Positions 51,719 to 60,751 of a stretch of 64,000 nucleotides of DNA are shown piece by piece. Origin of the DNA: CAG-698 sp964385755 (lineage in GTDB: Bacteria; Bacillota_I; Bacilli_A; ML615J-28; CAG-698); the NCBI GenBank assembly GCA_964385755.1, contig CAYLPZ010000007.1:1-64000 (forward strand), given 5' to 3'. Position numbers and translations under genes: made by a program. The stretch's first letter is position 1; every line of letters begins with the position of its first letter. The notes under the pieces are model-generated. The model was not told the DNA's origin, searched no databases, and saw nothing but the letters and a program-made list of their open reading frames with translations.

Positions 51719-52585
51719 ATGGAAAATATAGTTAAACAAAAAATAGGAATAATTACCGATTCTGCATCTGATTTAACTTCTGAACTCTATCGTGAGAAAA
51801 ATATTGAAGTTATACCTTATTATGTTAATTTAGATGGTATAGAATATAATTCTAGTAAAGATATAACAGTAAAAGAGTTATTTGAATACTCAGATGCTCA
51901 TAAAACTCTTCCAAAGACATCGCAAATTACACCAATTAGATTTGAACAAGAATTTAACAAGTATCTATCTAAATATGAAGACATTATCTTTATTTGCCTT
52001 GGTTCTGGTTTTTCTGGTACTTGTAGAAATGCTGAGATGGTTGCTGAAGAGATTGGTGATGGTCACATTTTTGTTGTTGATTCAAAGAACCTTTCTAGTG
52101 GCCTAGGGCTTTTAGTTTTGAAAGCATGTAAATTACGTGATGAAGGTAAAAGTGCATTAGAAATTAAAAATGAGGTCGAAAAATGTGTCCCACTAGTGCG
52201 TTCTCAGTTTGTAATGAATACTCTTACATATATGAACTATGGTGGAAGATGTAGTGGTGTAACTAAAATTTTTGGAACACTTTTGCGAATTAAGCCAATA
52301 ATAAAAGTTGTTGATAATCAAATGGTGCTTGCAAAAAAGCCAATTGGAAGTTATGAAAAAGCAAGAAAAATTATGTTTCAAGATTTTATTAATGATTTAC
52401 CTAATATTGATTTAGAAAATATAATGGTAACTCATGTTTATGCCCATGAAGATGCTAAAGTACTAAAACAAGAAATAAAACTTCTAGCAAATGTAAAAAA
52501 CACTTATGAAACAGAAGCAGGAACAACAGTAGCTACACACTGTGGCCCAAGAACAATAGGTGTATTGTATATTTTAAATAAATAA
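51719..52585 (+). CDS. DegV family fatty acid-binding protein, second copy
   Basis: 288 residues from ATG 51719 (AAAGGAAAT upstream; a longer frame from 51665 overlaps the preceding gene and is not needed). DegV signatures: GIITDSASDLTSEL, TSQITPIRFEQEF, CLGSGFSGTCRNAEM around the carboxylate pocket and MNYGGRCSGVTKIFG. It is a likely FakB paralogue with a different acyl-chain preference from the one at 14003, both served by the single FakA at 14918. No kinase gene lies next to it. A perfect terminator follows. Confidence 0.85.
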   Translation: MENIVKQKIGIITDSASDLTSELYREKNIEVIPYYVNLDGIEYNSSKDITVKELFEYSDAHKTLPKTSQITPIRFEQEFNKYLSKYEDIIFICLGSGFSGTCRNAEMVAEEIGDGHIFVVDSKNLSSGLGLLVLKACKLRDEGKSALEIKNEVEKCVPLVRSQFVMNTLTYMNYGGRCSGVTKIFGTLLRIKPIIKVVDNQMVLAKKPIGSYEKARKIMFQDFINDLPNIDLENIMVTHVYAHEDAKVLKQEIKLLANVKNTYETEAGTTVATHCGPRTIGVLYILNK

Positions 52586-52592
52586 TCATAGT

Positions 52593-52627
52593 ATATGACA
52601 AATCTAGTGATGATTTGTCATATTTAT
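52593..52627 (+). terminator. Intrinsic terminator after the second DegV gene
   Basis: ATATGACAAATC (52593-52604) pairs perfectly with GATTTGTCATAT (52612-52623), followed by T-rich sequence. Confidence 0.75.
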
Positions 52628-52680
52628 ATAAATATTTAGTGGTTGTTCTTTTTAGGTAAATAGTGTAAAATAAATATAAT

Positions 52681-54879
52681 ATGGTAAATGATATGACAAA
52701 AAAAGTGGAATTATTATCTCCTTGTGGAGGATTTGATAGATTACAAAGTGCAATAAGCGCAGGATGTGATGCAGTTTATCTTGCGGGGAAAAGGTTTGGC
52801 GCAAGAGCTTTCGCAGATAACTTTGATGATGAAGAAATCATAAATGCTATAAAACTTTGCCATTTGTATAATGTTAAAGTATATGTAACAATTAATACAA
52901 TAATATATGAAGATGAAATAGATGATGCTGTTAGGTATGTTGATTTTTTATATTTAAATGGTGTAGATGCCATTATTATTCAAGATTTAGGACTTGCAAG
53001 TATTTTACACAATCGCTATAGCGATTTACCACTACATGCTTCGACGCAGGTTAATTGTCAAACGGTAGAAGACTGTATTGCTCTTAAAAAACTTGGATTT
53101 AGTAGAATAATTCTTGGAAGAGAAGTATCTCTTGATATTATTAAGGAAATAAGAGAAAAAGTCGACATAGAAATAGAAGTATTTGTTCATGGAGCACTAT
53201 GTATTTCATATTCTGGGAACTGTTTTGTAAGTAGTCTTGAAGGTGGTAGAAGTGGTAATCGTGGCAGATGTGCACAAATCTGCCGTCTTAAACATCAATT
53301 TAATGGAGAGGAAAAATATTATTTAAGTCCTAAAGATTTATCTACAATTTCTTTCCTTGAAGAAATTTACCCATATGTTGATAGCTTAAAAATCGAAGGT
53401 AGAATGAAAAGCAAAGAATATGTTTATTATGTAACTAAAGCATATAAACAAAAAATAATGGGTTTAAATTATCAAGACGATTTAGAAAAATCTAAAATTG
53501 CTTTTAATAGAATGTCAACTAAAGGGTTTATATTAAATGAATCAAATGATGATTTAGTTAATTTTGATTCATGTAACCATTTGGGAGTATTAATTGGAAA
53601 AGTAGTTGATTATATTGATCGAAAAGGGACAATATTTACTTCACTTATTTGCAATCAAGAACTTCAAGTCGGTGATTCACTTCGCATAACTTCAAGTGAA
53701 GGTTATGATGCTGTTATAGTTAATGAGATGTATGTAGATAATAAACTTGTTAAGAAAACAAGTAGTGGCGAAAAAGTATATATAAAACTTCATAAGAAAA
53801 TGAAAAAAGGCTCTTTGGTATATATTACGAAAAGAGAAGAAAATGATTTTTCACTTCCAAAAATAGAAATAACAGGGAAATGTTATATCGATTTTGATAA
53901 AAATCTTTGTTTAGAAATTTCTGATGGGAAGAATATAGCCTCAGGTATTTGTCAAACAGAAACAAGTGAAAAAAACTTTGAAGAAACATTCAAAACGCAA
54001 ATATTAAAAACAGGAAGCACACCATTTGTATTTGCTAATTTAGATGTTAATGCGAAAAACTATTATGTCTCAATAAAAGAAATCAATGCACTTCGTCGTG
54101 ATTTACTTTGTGATTTACAAAAAATGAGAGAGAACAAATATAATAGAAAAACAATTAACACTGAAGAAGTTATATTAAGTGCTAGTGATAATATACATAA
54201 TTACAAAGAATATTCAATAATTGTAAGTAATGAGAAACAATTAGAAAAGGTCCGTAGTGTTAATAAAGATATAGACTTTGAACTATATTTTCGTAATAAA
54301 CTACAAACAAAAGGAAGATATGTTTTACCAAGAGTAAGCAACAACAAAAACTATGATTATAACTGCGTATCTTCTTCAATTGGAAAAGTAACAGAAGTAT
54401 CTAGTGTTTACATGAATGTTGTTAATAGTTATACAATAAGAGTTTTAGAACATTTGGGATTTTCGAAAATAGGCCTTTCAATTGAGCTATCTAAAGAAAA
54501 TATTATTAAGATGTTACAAGGATACAAAAGTAGATACCATAGAATTCCTAAATGCGAAGTTATGGTTTACGGTTATTATCAGTTAATGTATATGAAATAT
54601 TGTTTGGTAAACAAAACATATAATGAAAAAAAATTACATTGTCAAAGATGTCACAAAGAGCGATTAATGCTTTCAGATCATCCTCTTTTTGGTGATGAGC
54701 TTTGTCATATGAGTTTATTAAGCAAGAACTCTATTAATTTATCAATTTATTTAAAAGAGTTAAAAGAAATAGGTATATCTTCGTTCTTATATGATTATAC
54801 AATAGAAACAGAAGAAGAAATTAAGAGACTTAGTGAATATAATGAATTTTCACTTTCATATGGCTTTTACAAAAAGTAA
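52681..54879 (+). CDS. U32 family peptidase (collagenase-like, DUF3656-type C-terminus)
   Basis: 732 residues. The U32 core shows KVELLSPCGGFDRLQSAISA, GCDAVYLAGKRFGARAFA, PLHASTQVNC and the family signature EVFVHGALCISYSGNCFVSS (about 166-185), then GNRGRCAQICR with paired Cys. A long C-terminal region follows with a further Cys cluster (KLHCQRCHKERLML). Members of this family act as peptidases or, in RlhA/TrhP, in RNA hydroxylation; this length and layout fit the RlhA-like group. A TAAAAT or TATAAT element lies almost against ATG 52681 and no ribosome binding site is visible, so translation may be leaderless, from 52681 or from the more usual-looking ATG 52693. Confidence 0.8.
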   Translation: MVNDMTKKVELLSPCGGFDRLQSAISAGCDAVYLAGKRFGARAFADNFDDEEIINAIKLCHLYNVKVYVTINTIIYEDEIDDAVRYVDFLYLNGVDAIIIQDLGLASILHNRYSDLPLHASTQVNCQTVEDCIALKKLGFSRIILGREVSLDIIKEIREKVDIEIEVFVHGALCISYSGNCFVSSLEGGRSGNRGRCAQICRLKHQFNGEEKYYLSPKDLSTISFLEEIYPYVDSLKIEGRMKSKEYVYYVTKAYKQKIMGLNYQDDLEKSKIAFNRMSTKGFILNESNDDLVNFDSCNHLGVLIGKVVDYIDRKGTIFTSLICNQELQVGDSLRITSSEGYDAVIVNEMYVDNKLVKKTSSGEKVYIKLHKKMKKGSLVYITKREENDFSLPKIEITGKCYIDFDKNLCLEISDGKNIASGICQTETSEKNFEETFKTQILKTGSTPFVFANLDVNAKNYYVSIKEINALRRDLLCDLQKMRENKYNRKTINTEEVILSASDNIHNYKEYSIIVSNEKQLEKVRSVNKDIDFELYFRNKLQTKGRYVLPRVSNNKNYDYNCVSSSIGKVTEVSSVYMNVVNSYTIRVLEHLGFSKIGLSIELSKENIIKMLQGYKSRYHRIPKCEVMVYGYYQLMYMKYCLVNKTYNEKKLHCQRCHKERLMLSDHPLFGDELCHMSLLSKNSINLSIYLKELKEIGISSFLYDYTIETEEEIKRLSEYNEFSLSYGFYKK

Positions 54880-54900
54880 TTGAAGGAAAGGAATTAGAAT

Positions 54901-56160
54901 ATGAGATCATGGGTAAAACTTGACAATGCGGCGATTATCTTCCCAAGTATATCACGAAAATATCGTACTAATTTATTTAGAATATCTTTTTCAATGACTG
55001 AAGAAGTAAATCCTGATATTTTACAAGAAGCACTAAATCTTACAATCTTAAGATTTCGTACTTTTAAATTAAAATTAAAAAATGGTTTATTTTGGAATTA
55101 TTTTGAAGATAATAAAAAATCACCATTAATTTATCCAGAAAATCCTTATATTTTAGAAAGCATTAATAAAAACGATTCAAGGGGTTATTTGTTTCGCGTA
55201 ACTTATTTTCAAAATAAGATTGGCCTTGAGATTTTCCACTCAATAACTGATGGTTTTGGTGCTACTCAATTTTTGAAAGCTCTTGTTTATGAATATTTAG
55301 TATTAAAAGGTGAAAATATTAATGATGAAGGAAAAATTCTTTTTGATCAAGAATTTAACTATGAAGAATCTATTGATCCATTTAATAAAATTTATGATGG
55401 TGCGTTAAAGAATACATATAAAGAAGTAAAAGCTTGTCATATTATCGGTACACCATATTCAGATTATTATACAGGTGTAGTTACTGCCTCATGTGATAAA
55501 GATAAACTTAAAGAGTTAATAACAAAATTTGATTGTTCATATACTCAATTAATTTGCGCAAGCATATTTTATATTGTTTCACATCGTCAAATAATGTTGA
55601 GAAAACGTGAAAGACCATTTCAAATCTTTGTTCCAATGGATTTAAGAAAGAAGTTTCCAACAACATCATTAAGAAATTTTTCACAAATCATTAAAGTATC
55701 TGAAAAACTCGATGCAAATAAATCATTAGAAGATTATATTAGGATTTGTAAAGAACAATTAATAGAAAACGCAAAAGATGAAAATTTACTTCCGAGAGTA
55801 TTAGAAAATGTTTCTTTACAACGAAACTTCTTTATGCGTATTGTTCCACTGTGTATTAAAAATATAGCTTTTAAAATTGCGTATAATAAACAAGCAACGA
55901 CTGCAGATAGTTTTTGTATATCAAATCTTGGAGACTTAAATATCCCAACTGATATGCAAAAATATATAACTAAAATAACATTTGCTAATGGGACAAGTAA
56001 AGCTGCACCAGTAAATATTGGAGTTACATACTATAAAAATCGTATTTATATTACTTTCTCAAGTGCGATAATAGAACGAGACATCCAACGTGATTTTGTT
56101 CGTCTTTTTAGTGGTCTAGGTGTTGATATTATCGTAGAACATAATGATTTGGAGGAATAA
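54901..56160 (+). CDS. Condensation/alcohol acetyltransferase-like acyltransferase
   Basis: 419 residues of the CoA-dependent acyltransferase fold. The catalytic motif HxxxDG is present as FHSITDGFGATQFL (His about residue 116), in a context of the alcohol O-acetyltransferase / condensation type. The end FSSAIIERDIQRDFVRLFSG resembles condensation-domain C-termini. The reaction is unknown; it may transfer an acyl group to a lipid or glycan. GGAAAGGAATT lies upstream. Directly downstream (1-bp gap) is a zinc-ribbon membrane protein of the DUF6320 kind; the two probably function together at the membrane. Confidence 0.7.
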   Translation: MRSWVKLDNAAIIFPSISRKYRTNLFRISFSMTEEVNPDILQEALNLTILRFRTFKLKLKNGLFWNYFEDNKKSPLIYPENPYILESINKNDSRGYLFRVTYFQNKIGLEIFHSITDGFGATQFLKALVYEYLVLKGENINDEGKILFDQEFNYEESIDPFNKIYDGALKNTYKEVKACHIIGTPYSDYYTGVVTASCDKDKLKELITKFDCSYTQLICASIFYIVSHRQIMLRKRERPFQIFVPMDLRKKFPTTSLRNFSQIIKVSEKLDANKSLEDYIRICKEQLIENAKDENLLPRVLENVSLQRNFFMRIVPLCIKNIAFKIAYNKQATTADSFCISNLGDLNIPTDMQKYITKITFANGTSKAAPVNIGVTYYKNRIYITFSSAIIERDIQRDFVRLFSGLGVDIIVEHNDLEE

Positions 56161-56161
56161 G

Positions 56162-56845
56162 ATGAAATATTGTGAAAAATGTAATGCGAAATTTGACACA
56201 GATAGAAAAACTTGTCCTTTATGTTTTTACAAACTTGATGAAATAAATGGTGAAGAAAATAATTTTGTGAATTATCCAAAACGAACACGTAAAATAGAAA
56301 AATATCATTTCACAATTAAATTATTTCTTTTATTATTTTTGATTGCAACAATTGCACCAATTGTAGTAAACATAGTAACACATAAAGAAAATGAAGTATG
56401 GTGGTCTATATATACAACTGCAGGAATGATATATCTATTTACATTAGTCAAAGGAATGTTTCTTGGTAGAGCATATTTCATTAAGAAATTATTGATTCAG
56501 TGCATTGCAATGTCAATTACACTTTGGATAATAGATTTAATAAGTGGAAATAAGGGATGGTCATTAGCTATTGTCATTCCATGGCTTTGTATTGCGACAA
56601 ACATCACAAATGGAATGTTTATTGCAATAAACAAAAGAAGTTATAGTGAAGCATTTACACCAGTTTTCCTATCACTATTTATTGGTAATATCCCACTAAT
56701 ATTACAATGTTTTAAGCTAATAAAGTATGAACCTTTATGGTCACCTATAGTTTCTGCTTCAGTGTCACTTTTACTATTCTTAGCAATTTTAATTTTTGGT
56801 GGAAAAAGAACAAAAGAAGAATTAGATAAGAGATTACATATTTAA
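56162..56845 (+). CDS. DUF6320-like membrane protein with N-terminal zinc ribbon
   Basis: 227 residues from ATG 56162 (TTGGAGGAA upstream). The N-terminus MKYCEKCNAKFDTDRKTCPL has two CxxC pairs forming a zinc ribbon. Six hydrophobic segments follow (about 48-68, 77-95, 105-122, 130-150, 160-182 and 196-215) and a basic end. The combination matches DUF6320 proteins, which have no known function and are often encoded next to the acyltransferase-like gene seen upstream. A terminator follows at once. Confidence 0.7.
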   Translation: MKYCEKCNAKFDTDRKTCPLCFYKLDEINGEENNFVNYPKRTRKIEKYHFTIKLFLLLFLIATIAPIVVNIVTHKENEVWWSIYTTAGMIYLFTLVKGMFLGRAYFIKKLLIQCIAMSITLWIIDLISGNKGWSLAIVIPWLCIATNITNGMFIAINKRSYSEAFTPVFLSLFIGNIPLILQCFKLIKYEPLWSPIVSASVSLLLFLAILIFGGKRTKEELDKRLHI

Positions 56846-56846
56846 T

Positions 56847-56872
56847 GAGTTAGAAAGTTCTAACTCTTTTTT
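56847..56872 (+). terminator. Intrinsic terminator after the DUF6320-like gene
   Basis: GAGTTAGAA (56847-56855) pairs perfectly with TTCTAACTC (56858-56866), followed by T6. Confidence 0.85.
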
Positions 56873-56969
56873 AATATTTAACAAGATGATTATAAAGAAA
56901 TATCTTTGTGTAATAAAATATTATTGAAATATAAATTAAATATATTATATAGTATTATTAGGTGATGAT

Positions 56970-57478
56970 ATGAAACGCATTTTTTTTCTTATTAATAATG
57001 TTTTTTTCTATCTCATGTAATATAGTAATTAACCCAGATATTTTCAATCCAAATCATAATAAAAAAACATACAAAGTAACTTTTGTGGATGAATTTAATA
57101 ATTTTAGGTGAAAAAACTATAGAAGCAGAAAAAAGGCTCGAAGAGAAAGATATTCTAGTTCCATTAGAGATAGAAGGTTATATTTTTTATAAATGGAATT
57201 TACCATTAAATATTAAGATTACTGAGGATAAAGTGTTTATAGCTTTTTATAAAAAACTAGAAAGCAGTTATAATATGAATGAATATTATTGTAAAAAAGC
57301 AAGTGTACCATTGTCAATTGCAGAAGGAAAAAATAGCATTGTTGATATATATTCAATAATGTTTTTTTTGTTAAAATTATAGTGTTTAGGTTATTTTGAT
57401 ACTAAAGGAAGACGATTGTTAATTTATAATAATAAGGATATAAAAAAATACATTATTTATCATATAAGAATACTATAA
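56970..57478 (+). pseudogene. Small lipoprotein with an InlB-type repeat, frameshifted
   Basis: GGTGAT precedes ATG 56970, which opens MKRIFFLI. A one-base shift near 56998 is needed to continue into MFFSISCN, a lipobox (SISC), then NPDIFNPNHNKKTYKVTFVD. A second shift near 57105 continues into LGEKTIEAEKRLEEKDILVP and EGYIFYKWNLP, which is an InlB/MucBP-like repeat (compare KGWYYD in the 44011 gene). The frame then meets TAG at 57380 but goes on to TAA at 57476 (CLGYFDTKGRRLLIYNNKDI). At least two frameshifts and one amber stop mark it as a decayed surface lipoprotein. Confidence 0.6.
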
Positions 57479-57660
57479 TATTTGTTTAAATTAGAAAAAA
57501 GTGTGCTATTACAGAAGTATGCATATCCTACAAATGAAAGATGCATAAAAATAAATTTTATTAATAAAATATCATTTTTGATTTTGAAAAATTGTATACT
57601 AACAATATATACTAGCACAAATAAGTTTATTGTTTTTTTGATAAAAGATTAAAAATATAT
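57479..57660. other. AT-rich intergenic sequence, no feature seen
   Basis: No open frame with a ribosome binding site and no RNA gene signature. The stretch separates the lipoprotein remnant from the promoter of the EF-G paralogue. Confidence 0.5.
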
Positions 57661-57689
57661 TTGTAAAACGTTTTACTCTATGATATAAT
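57661..57689 (+). promoter_or_regulatory. Promoter of the EF-G paralogue
   Basis: TTGTAA (57661-57666) and TATAAT (57684-57689) with 17-bp spacing. AGGAGG follows at about 57713. Confidence 0.7.
57663..57676. promoter_or_regulatory. LacI-family-like operator overlapping the promoter
   Basis: GTAAAACGTTTTAC is a perfect 14-bp palindrome with central CG, lying across the -35 and spacer, where a bound repressor would block RNA polymerase. Its half-site differs from the cre-like sites at 20460-20533, so another LacI-family regulator could be involved. Confidence 0.55.
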
Positions 57690-57726
57690 AATAATGTTGA
57701 AAAAGATTCCATAGGAGGCAAAAGGA

Positions 57727-59775
57727 ATGAAAGATTATAAAACTAATAATATAAGAAATATTGCAATACTTGGACACTTAGGATGTGGTAAAACAAGCTT
57801 TGGTGAAGCTTTATTGTTCCAAGCAAAAGCAATAGATAAAAAAGGCGAGGTTGAGAGAAAGACTACTGTTGGAGATTATTCAGTAGAAGAACAAACTCGT
57901 CAAACTACATTAAATTCTTCTCTTTTACCATTAGAATGGAAAGGATATAAATTTAATTTTTTAGATACACCTGGATCAGAAGAATTCATTGGTGATATCG
58001 AAAATGTACTTTCTGCTGCAGATGCTGCTGTTATTTTAATAGATGGTACAAAAGGAGCTGAAGTAGGTACTGAGCGTGTTTGGGAAGAATGTGCAAAACG
58101 TAAACTTCCAACTATTTTCTTTGTTAATAAAATGGATAAAGAAAATTGTAAATTCGATGAAGTACTTGATTCAATTCATGAAAAACTAACAAAGAAAGCT
58201 ATCCCTCTAGCATTAGAAATTGGTGGAACAAATAATTTCAAAGGTTATGCTACAGTTTTAGATAAAAAAGCTTTCTATAACGATGGCAAAACTGGTGATG
58301 CTCCAGCTGAACTTGCTGATAGAATCGAAGAAATTTATGGTCAATTAATGGAAAAAGCTGCAGAAGCTGATGAAGAACTAATGATGAAATACTTTGATAC
58401 TATGGAACTTTCACCAGAAGAAGTTGTTTCAGGTTTAAAAACTGAAGTTTGCACTGCAGAATTATTCCCAATCTTAGTTGGTGCAGGTTTAAAAAATGTT
58501 GGTGTTAGTGCATTATTAGATATGGCAATTGACTTCTTACCAGCTCCATCTGGTGCTAAAGAAGGTCAATATAAAGGTGCTAAGGTTGTTCGTAATGTTG
58601 ATAGTAATGAACCACTTTCTGCTTATGTATTTAAAACAATCATTGACCCATTTATTGGAACTATTAACTTCTTTAAAGTATATAGTGGCTCTGTAACTAC
58701 AGGTCAAGATATATATTTACCAGAAAATGATTTAACTATTAAATGCCCACAATTAATTACTATGATGGGTAAAACACAAATTAATGTCGGAACAGTTGAA
58801 GCAGGTGATATCGCTTGTATCACAAAAATTCCTGAGATTTGTGATGGTGTTACTTTCTGCGATAAGAAAGCTCCAGTTGTATTTGAAAAGGTTGCTCATC
58901 CAACTCCAGTTATTTATGTTGGTATCCAACCAAAGAATAAACAAGATGAAGATAAGATTTCTTCTTCGCTTCAAAAATTACGTTTAGAAGATTCAACATT
59001 AGAGATTGTACGTAACCAAGAAACTGCACAACAATTAATTGGTGGACAAGGTATGACTCACTTAGGATATATTTTAGAAAAGATGAAGAATATGTTTAAA
59101 GTTGAAGTTGAAACTACTGAACCTCGTATTGTATATCGTGAAACAATTAAAGCTAAAGGTGAAGCTCAAGGTAAACATAAGAAGCAATCTGGTGGTGCTG
59201 GACAATATGGTGACGTTTGGATTCGTTTTGAACCATGTGAGGAAAAATTCATTTTTGCTGAAGAAGTTGTTGGTGGTGCTGTTCCTAAAAACTACTTCCC
59301 TGCTGTTGAAAAAGGTTTAATTGAAACATTAGAAAAAGGTCCTCTTGCTGGATACCCAGTAATTGGTGTTAAGGCAACACTTTACTATGGTTCTTACCAT
59401 GATGTTGACTCAAATGAATTATCATTCAAATTAGCCGCAAGACTTGCATTCCAAAATGCTTGTGATAAGATTAAACCTACTTTACTTGAACCTATTTACC
59501 AAGTTAATGTTATCGTTAAAGATGAATTCGTTGGTACTATCTTAGGTGATATGAACAAACGTCGTGGTAGAGTATTAGGTATGGAACAAAAAGAAGGCGT
59601 ACAAGAAATTATTGCTGAAGTTCCTGAAGCAGAAATCTCTAAATATGCAATTGACTTAAAAGCTATGACACAAGCTTCTGGTCGTTTCTCTCGTCAATTC
59701 TTACGTTATGAAGAAGTTCCAGAATTCTTAATTAAGAAAGTTGTTGAAGAAGCTAAGAGATATAATACAAAATAA
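57727..59775 (+). CDS. Elongation factor G paralogue (EF-G2 type)
   Basis: 682 residues with all EF-G domains. G1 is GHLGCGKTSF rather than the AHIDAGKTT of canonical EF-G, the switch I region is short, G3 is DTPGSEEF and G4 is NKMD. Domains II to V follow, with domain IV QYGDVWIRFEPC and the C-terminal domain V (LEPIYQVNVIVKDEFVGTIL, then RRGRVLGME). The divergent P-loop points to the EF-G-like second paralogue of Bacillota (FusA2), not the housekeeping gene; no ribosomal protein genes lie near. AGGAGG precedes the ATG. A LacI-type palindrome over its promoter suggests regulated expression. Confidence 0.8.
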   Translation: MKDYKTNNIRNIAILGHLGCGKTSFGEALLFQAKAIDKKGEVERKTTVGDYSVEEQTRQTTLNSSLLPLEWKGYKFNFLDTPGSEEFIGDIENVLSAADAAVILIDGTKGAEVGTERVWEECAKRKLPTIFFVNKMDKENCKFDEVLDSIHEKLTKKAIPLALEIGGTNNFKGYATVLDKKAFYNDGKTGDAPAELADRIEEIYGQLMEKAAEADEELMMKYFDTMELSPEEVVSGLKTEVCTAELFPILVGAGLKNVGVSALLDMAIDFLPAPSGAKEGQYKGAKVVRNVDSNEPLSAYVFKTIIDPFIGTINFFKVYSGSVTTGQDIYLPENDLTIKCPQLITMMGKTQINVGTVEAGDIACITKIPEICDGVTFCDKKAPVVFEKVAHPTPVIYVGIQPKNKQDEDKISSSLQKLRLEDSTLEIVRNQETAQQLIGGQGMTHLGYILEKMKNMFKVEVETTEPRIVYRETIKAKGEAQGKHKKQSGGAGQYGDVWIRFEPCEEKFIFAEEVVGGAVPKNYFPAVEKGLIETLEKGPLAGYPVIGVKATLYYGSYHDVDSNELSFKLAARLAFQNACDKIKPTLLEPIYQVNVIVKDEFVGTILGDMNKRRGRVLGMEQKEGVQEIIAEVPEAEISKYAIDLKAMTQASGRFSRQFLRYEEVPEFLIKKVVEEAKRYNTK

Positions 59776-59776
59776 T

Positions 59777-59802
59777 AAGGGAGCATTAATGCTTCCTTTT
59801 TT
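59777..59802 (+). terminator. Intrinsic terminator after the EF-G paralogue
   Basis: AAGGGAGCATT (59777-59787) pairs with AATGCTTCCTT with one mismatch; the T-run extends to 59802. Confidence 0.8.
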
Positions 59803-59815
59803 AAAATAATTGATT

Positions 59816-60670
59816 ATGAGAGTAGATTTTAAAGTTTTACATGATGCAATATTAAAAGATTATATTCTAGAATCTGGTGTATCCCGTAGATTTGCAAGAA
59901 AAGTTAAGCTTTATGGTAAAATGTACATAAACGGTATAGAAGCAAAAAACTTTTATGAAGTTAAAAATGGTGACATTATTACCCTTGAATATGATGAAAA
60001 AGAAAATGATCAAATAACTTTATCAGATAAAAACATAAATATTATTTATGAAGATGAACATATTTTAATAATTAATAAAGAACACGATGTTGCTTCACAA
60101 CCTTCACATAAGCATTATGAAGATAATATTGTTAGTTATGTGAAAAAATATTTTCAAGATAAAAACATTAATTCTAATATTCATATTGTTAATAGACTTG
60201 ACTATCAGACAAGTGGTTTAATGATAGTTGCGAAAGACGGATATACTCATCATATGCTTACCAAAGATGGGCATATTAAACGTAAATATTTAGCGTTAGT
60301 TTTAGGATATATGAAAGATAATATAGGAAAAATTGACTTACCAATCGCTAGAGTATCTGAAGGTAATATAAAAAGAATGGTAAGAGAAGATGGAAAAAGA
60401 GCAGTTACACTTTATGAAGTAATTACTAGAGAAAATGGAAATACTTTGTTAGACATAACTTTGTTAACTGGTAGAACCCATCAAATACGTGTTCATTTGA
60501 GTACTATCGGTTATCCATTAGTTGGTGATAAACTATATGGTGAAGAAAGTGATCGTTTATACTTACATTCATATTATCTTTCTTTTGTAAATCCTTTTAA
60601 AAATGAAGAAATTACGATAATAGATCCAGAATTAAATAATAAATACTATGATAGGTTTATAAAGAAATAA
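59816..60670 (+). CDS. RluA-family pseudouridine synthase
   Basis: 284 residues from ATG 59816. An S4-like RNA-binding segment (SGVSRRFARKVKLYGKMYIN, about 20-39) precedes the catalytic domain. The RluA signature with the catalytic Asp is VNRLDYQTSGLMIVAKDG (Asp about residue 126), and RTHQIRVHLSTIGYPLVGD is the second conserved motif. It isomerises uridines in rRNA or tRNA; which site cannot be told. No strong ribosome binding site is visible; the start lies 13 bp after the terminator of the EF-G paralogue, and translation may depend on readthrough of that terminator. Confidence 0.85.
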   Translation: MRVDFKVLHDAILKDYILESGVSRRFARKVKLYGKMYINGIEAKNFYEVKNGDIITLEYDEKENDQITLSDKNINIIYEDEHILIINKEHDVASQPSHKHYEDNIVSYVKKYFQDKNINSNIHIVNRLDYQTSGLMIVAKDGYTHHMLTKDGHIKRKYLALVLGYMKDNIGKIDLPIARVSEGNIKRMVREDGKRAVTLYEVITRENGNTLLDITLLTGRTHQIRVHLSTIGYPLVGDKLYGEESDRLYLHSYYLSFVNPFKNEEITIIDPELNNKYYDRFIKK

Positions 60671-60687
60671 TTGGAAAAATAAAGTTT

Positions 60688-60716
60688 TTGACATTATGTT
60701 AAAATAAATATATAAT
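60688..60716 (+). promoter_or_regulatory. Promoter of the 60752 lipoprotein gene
   Basis: Perfect TTGACA (60688-60693) and TATAAT (60711-60716) with 17-bp spacing; AAAAGGAG precedes the ATG. Confidence 0.8.
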
Positions 60717-60751
60717 TATAGTAATAAATAAAGGTAAAAAGGAGAAAACTA

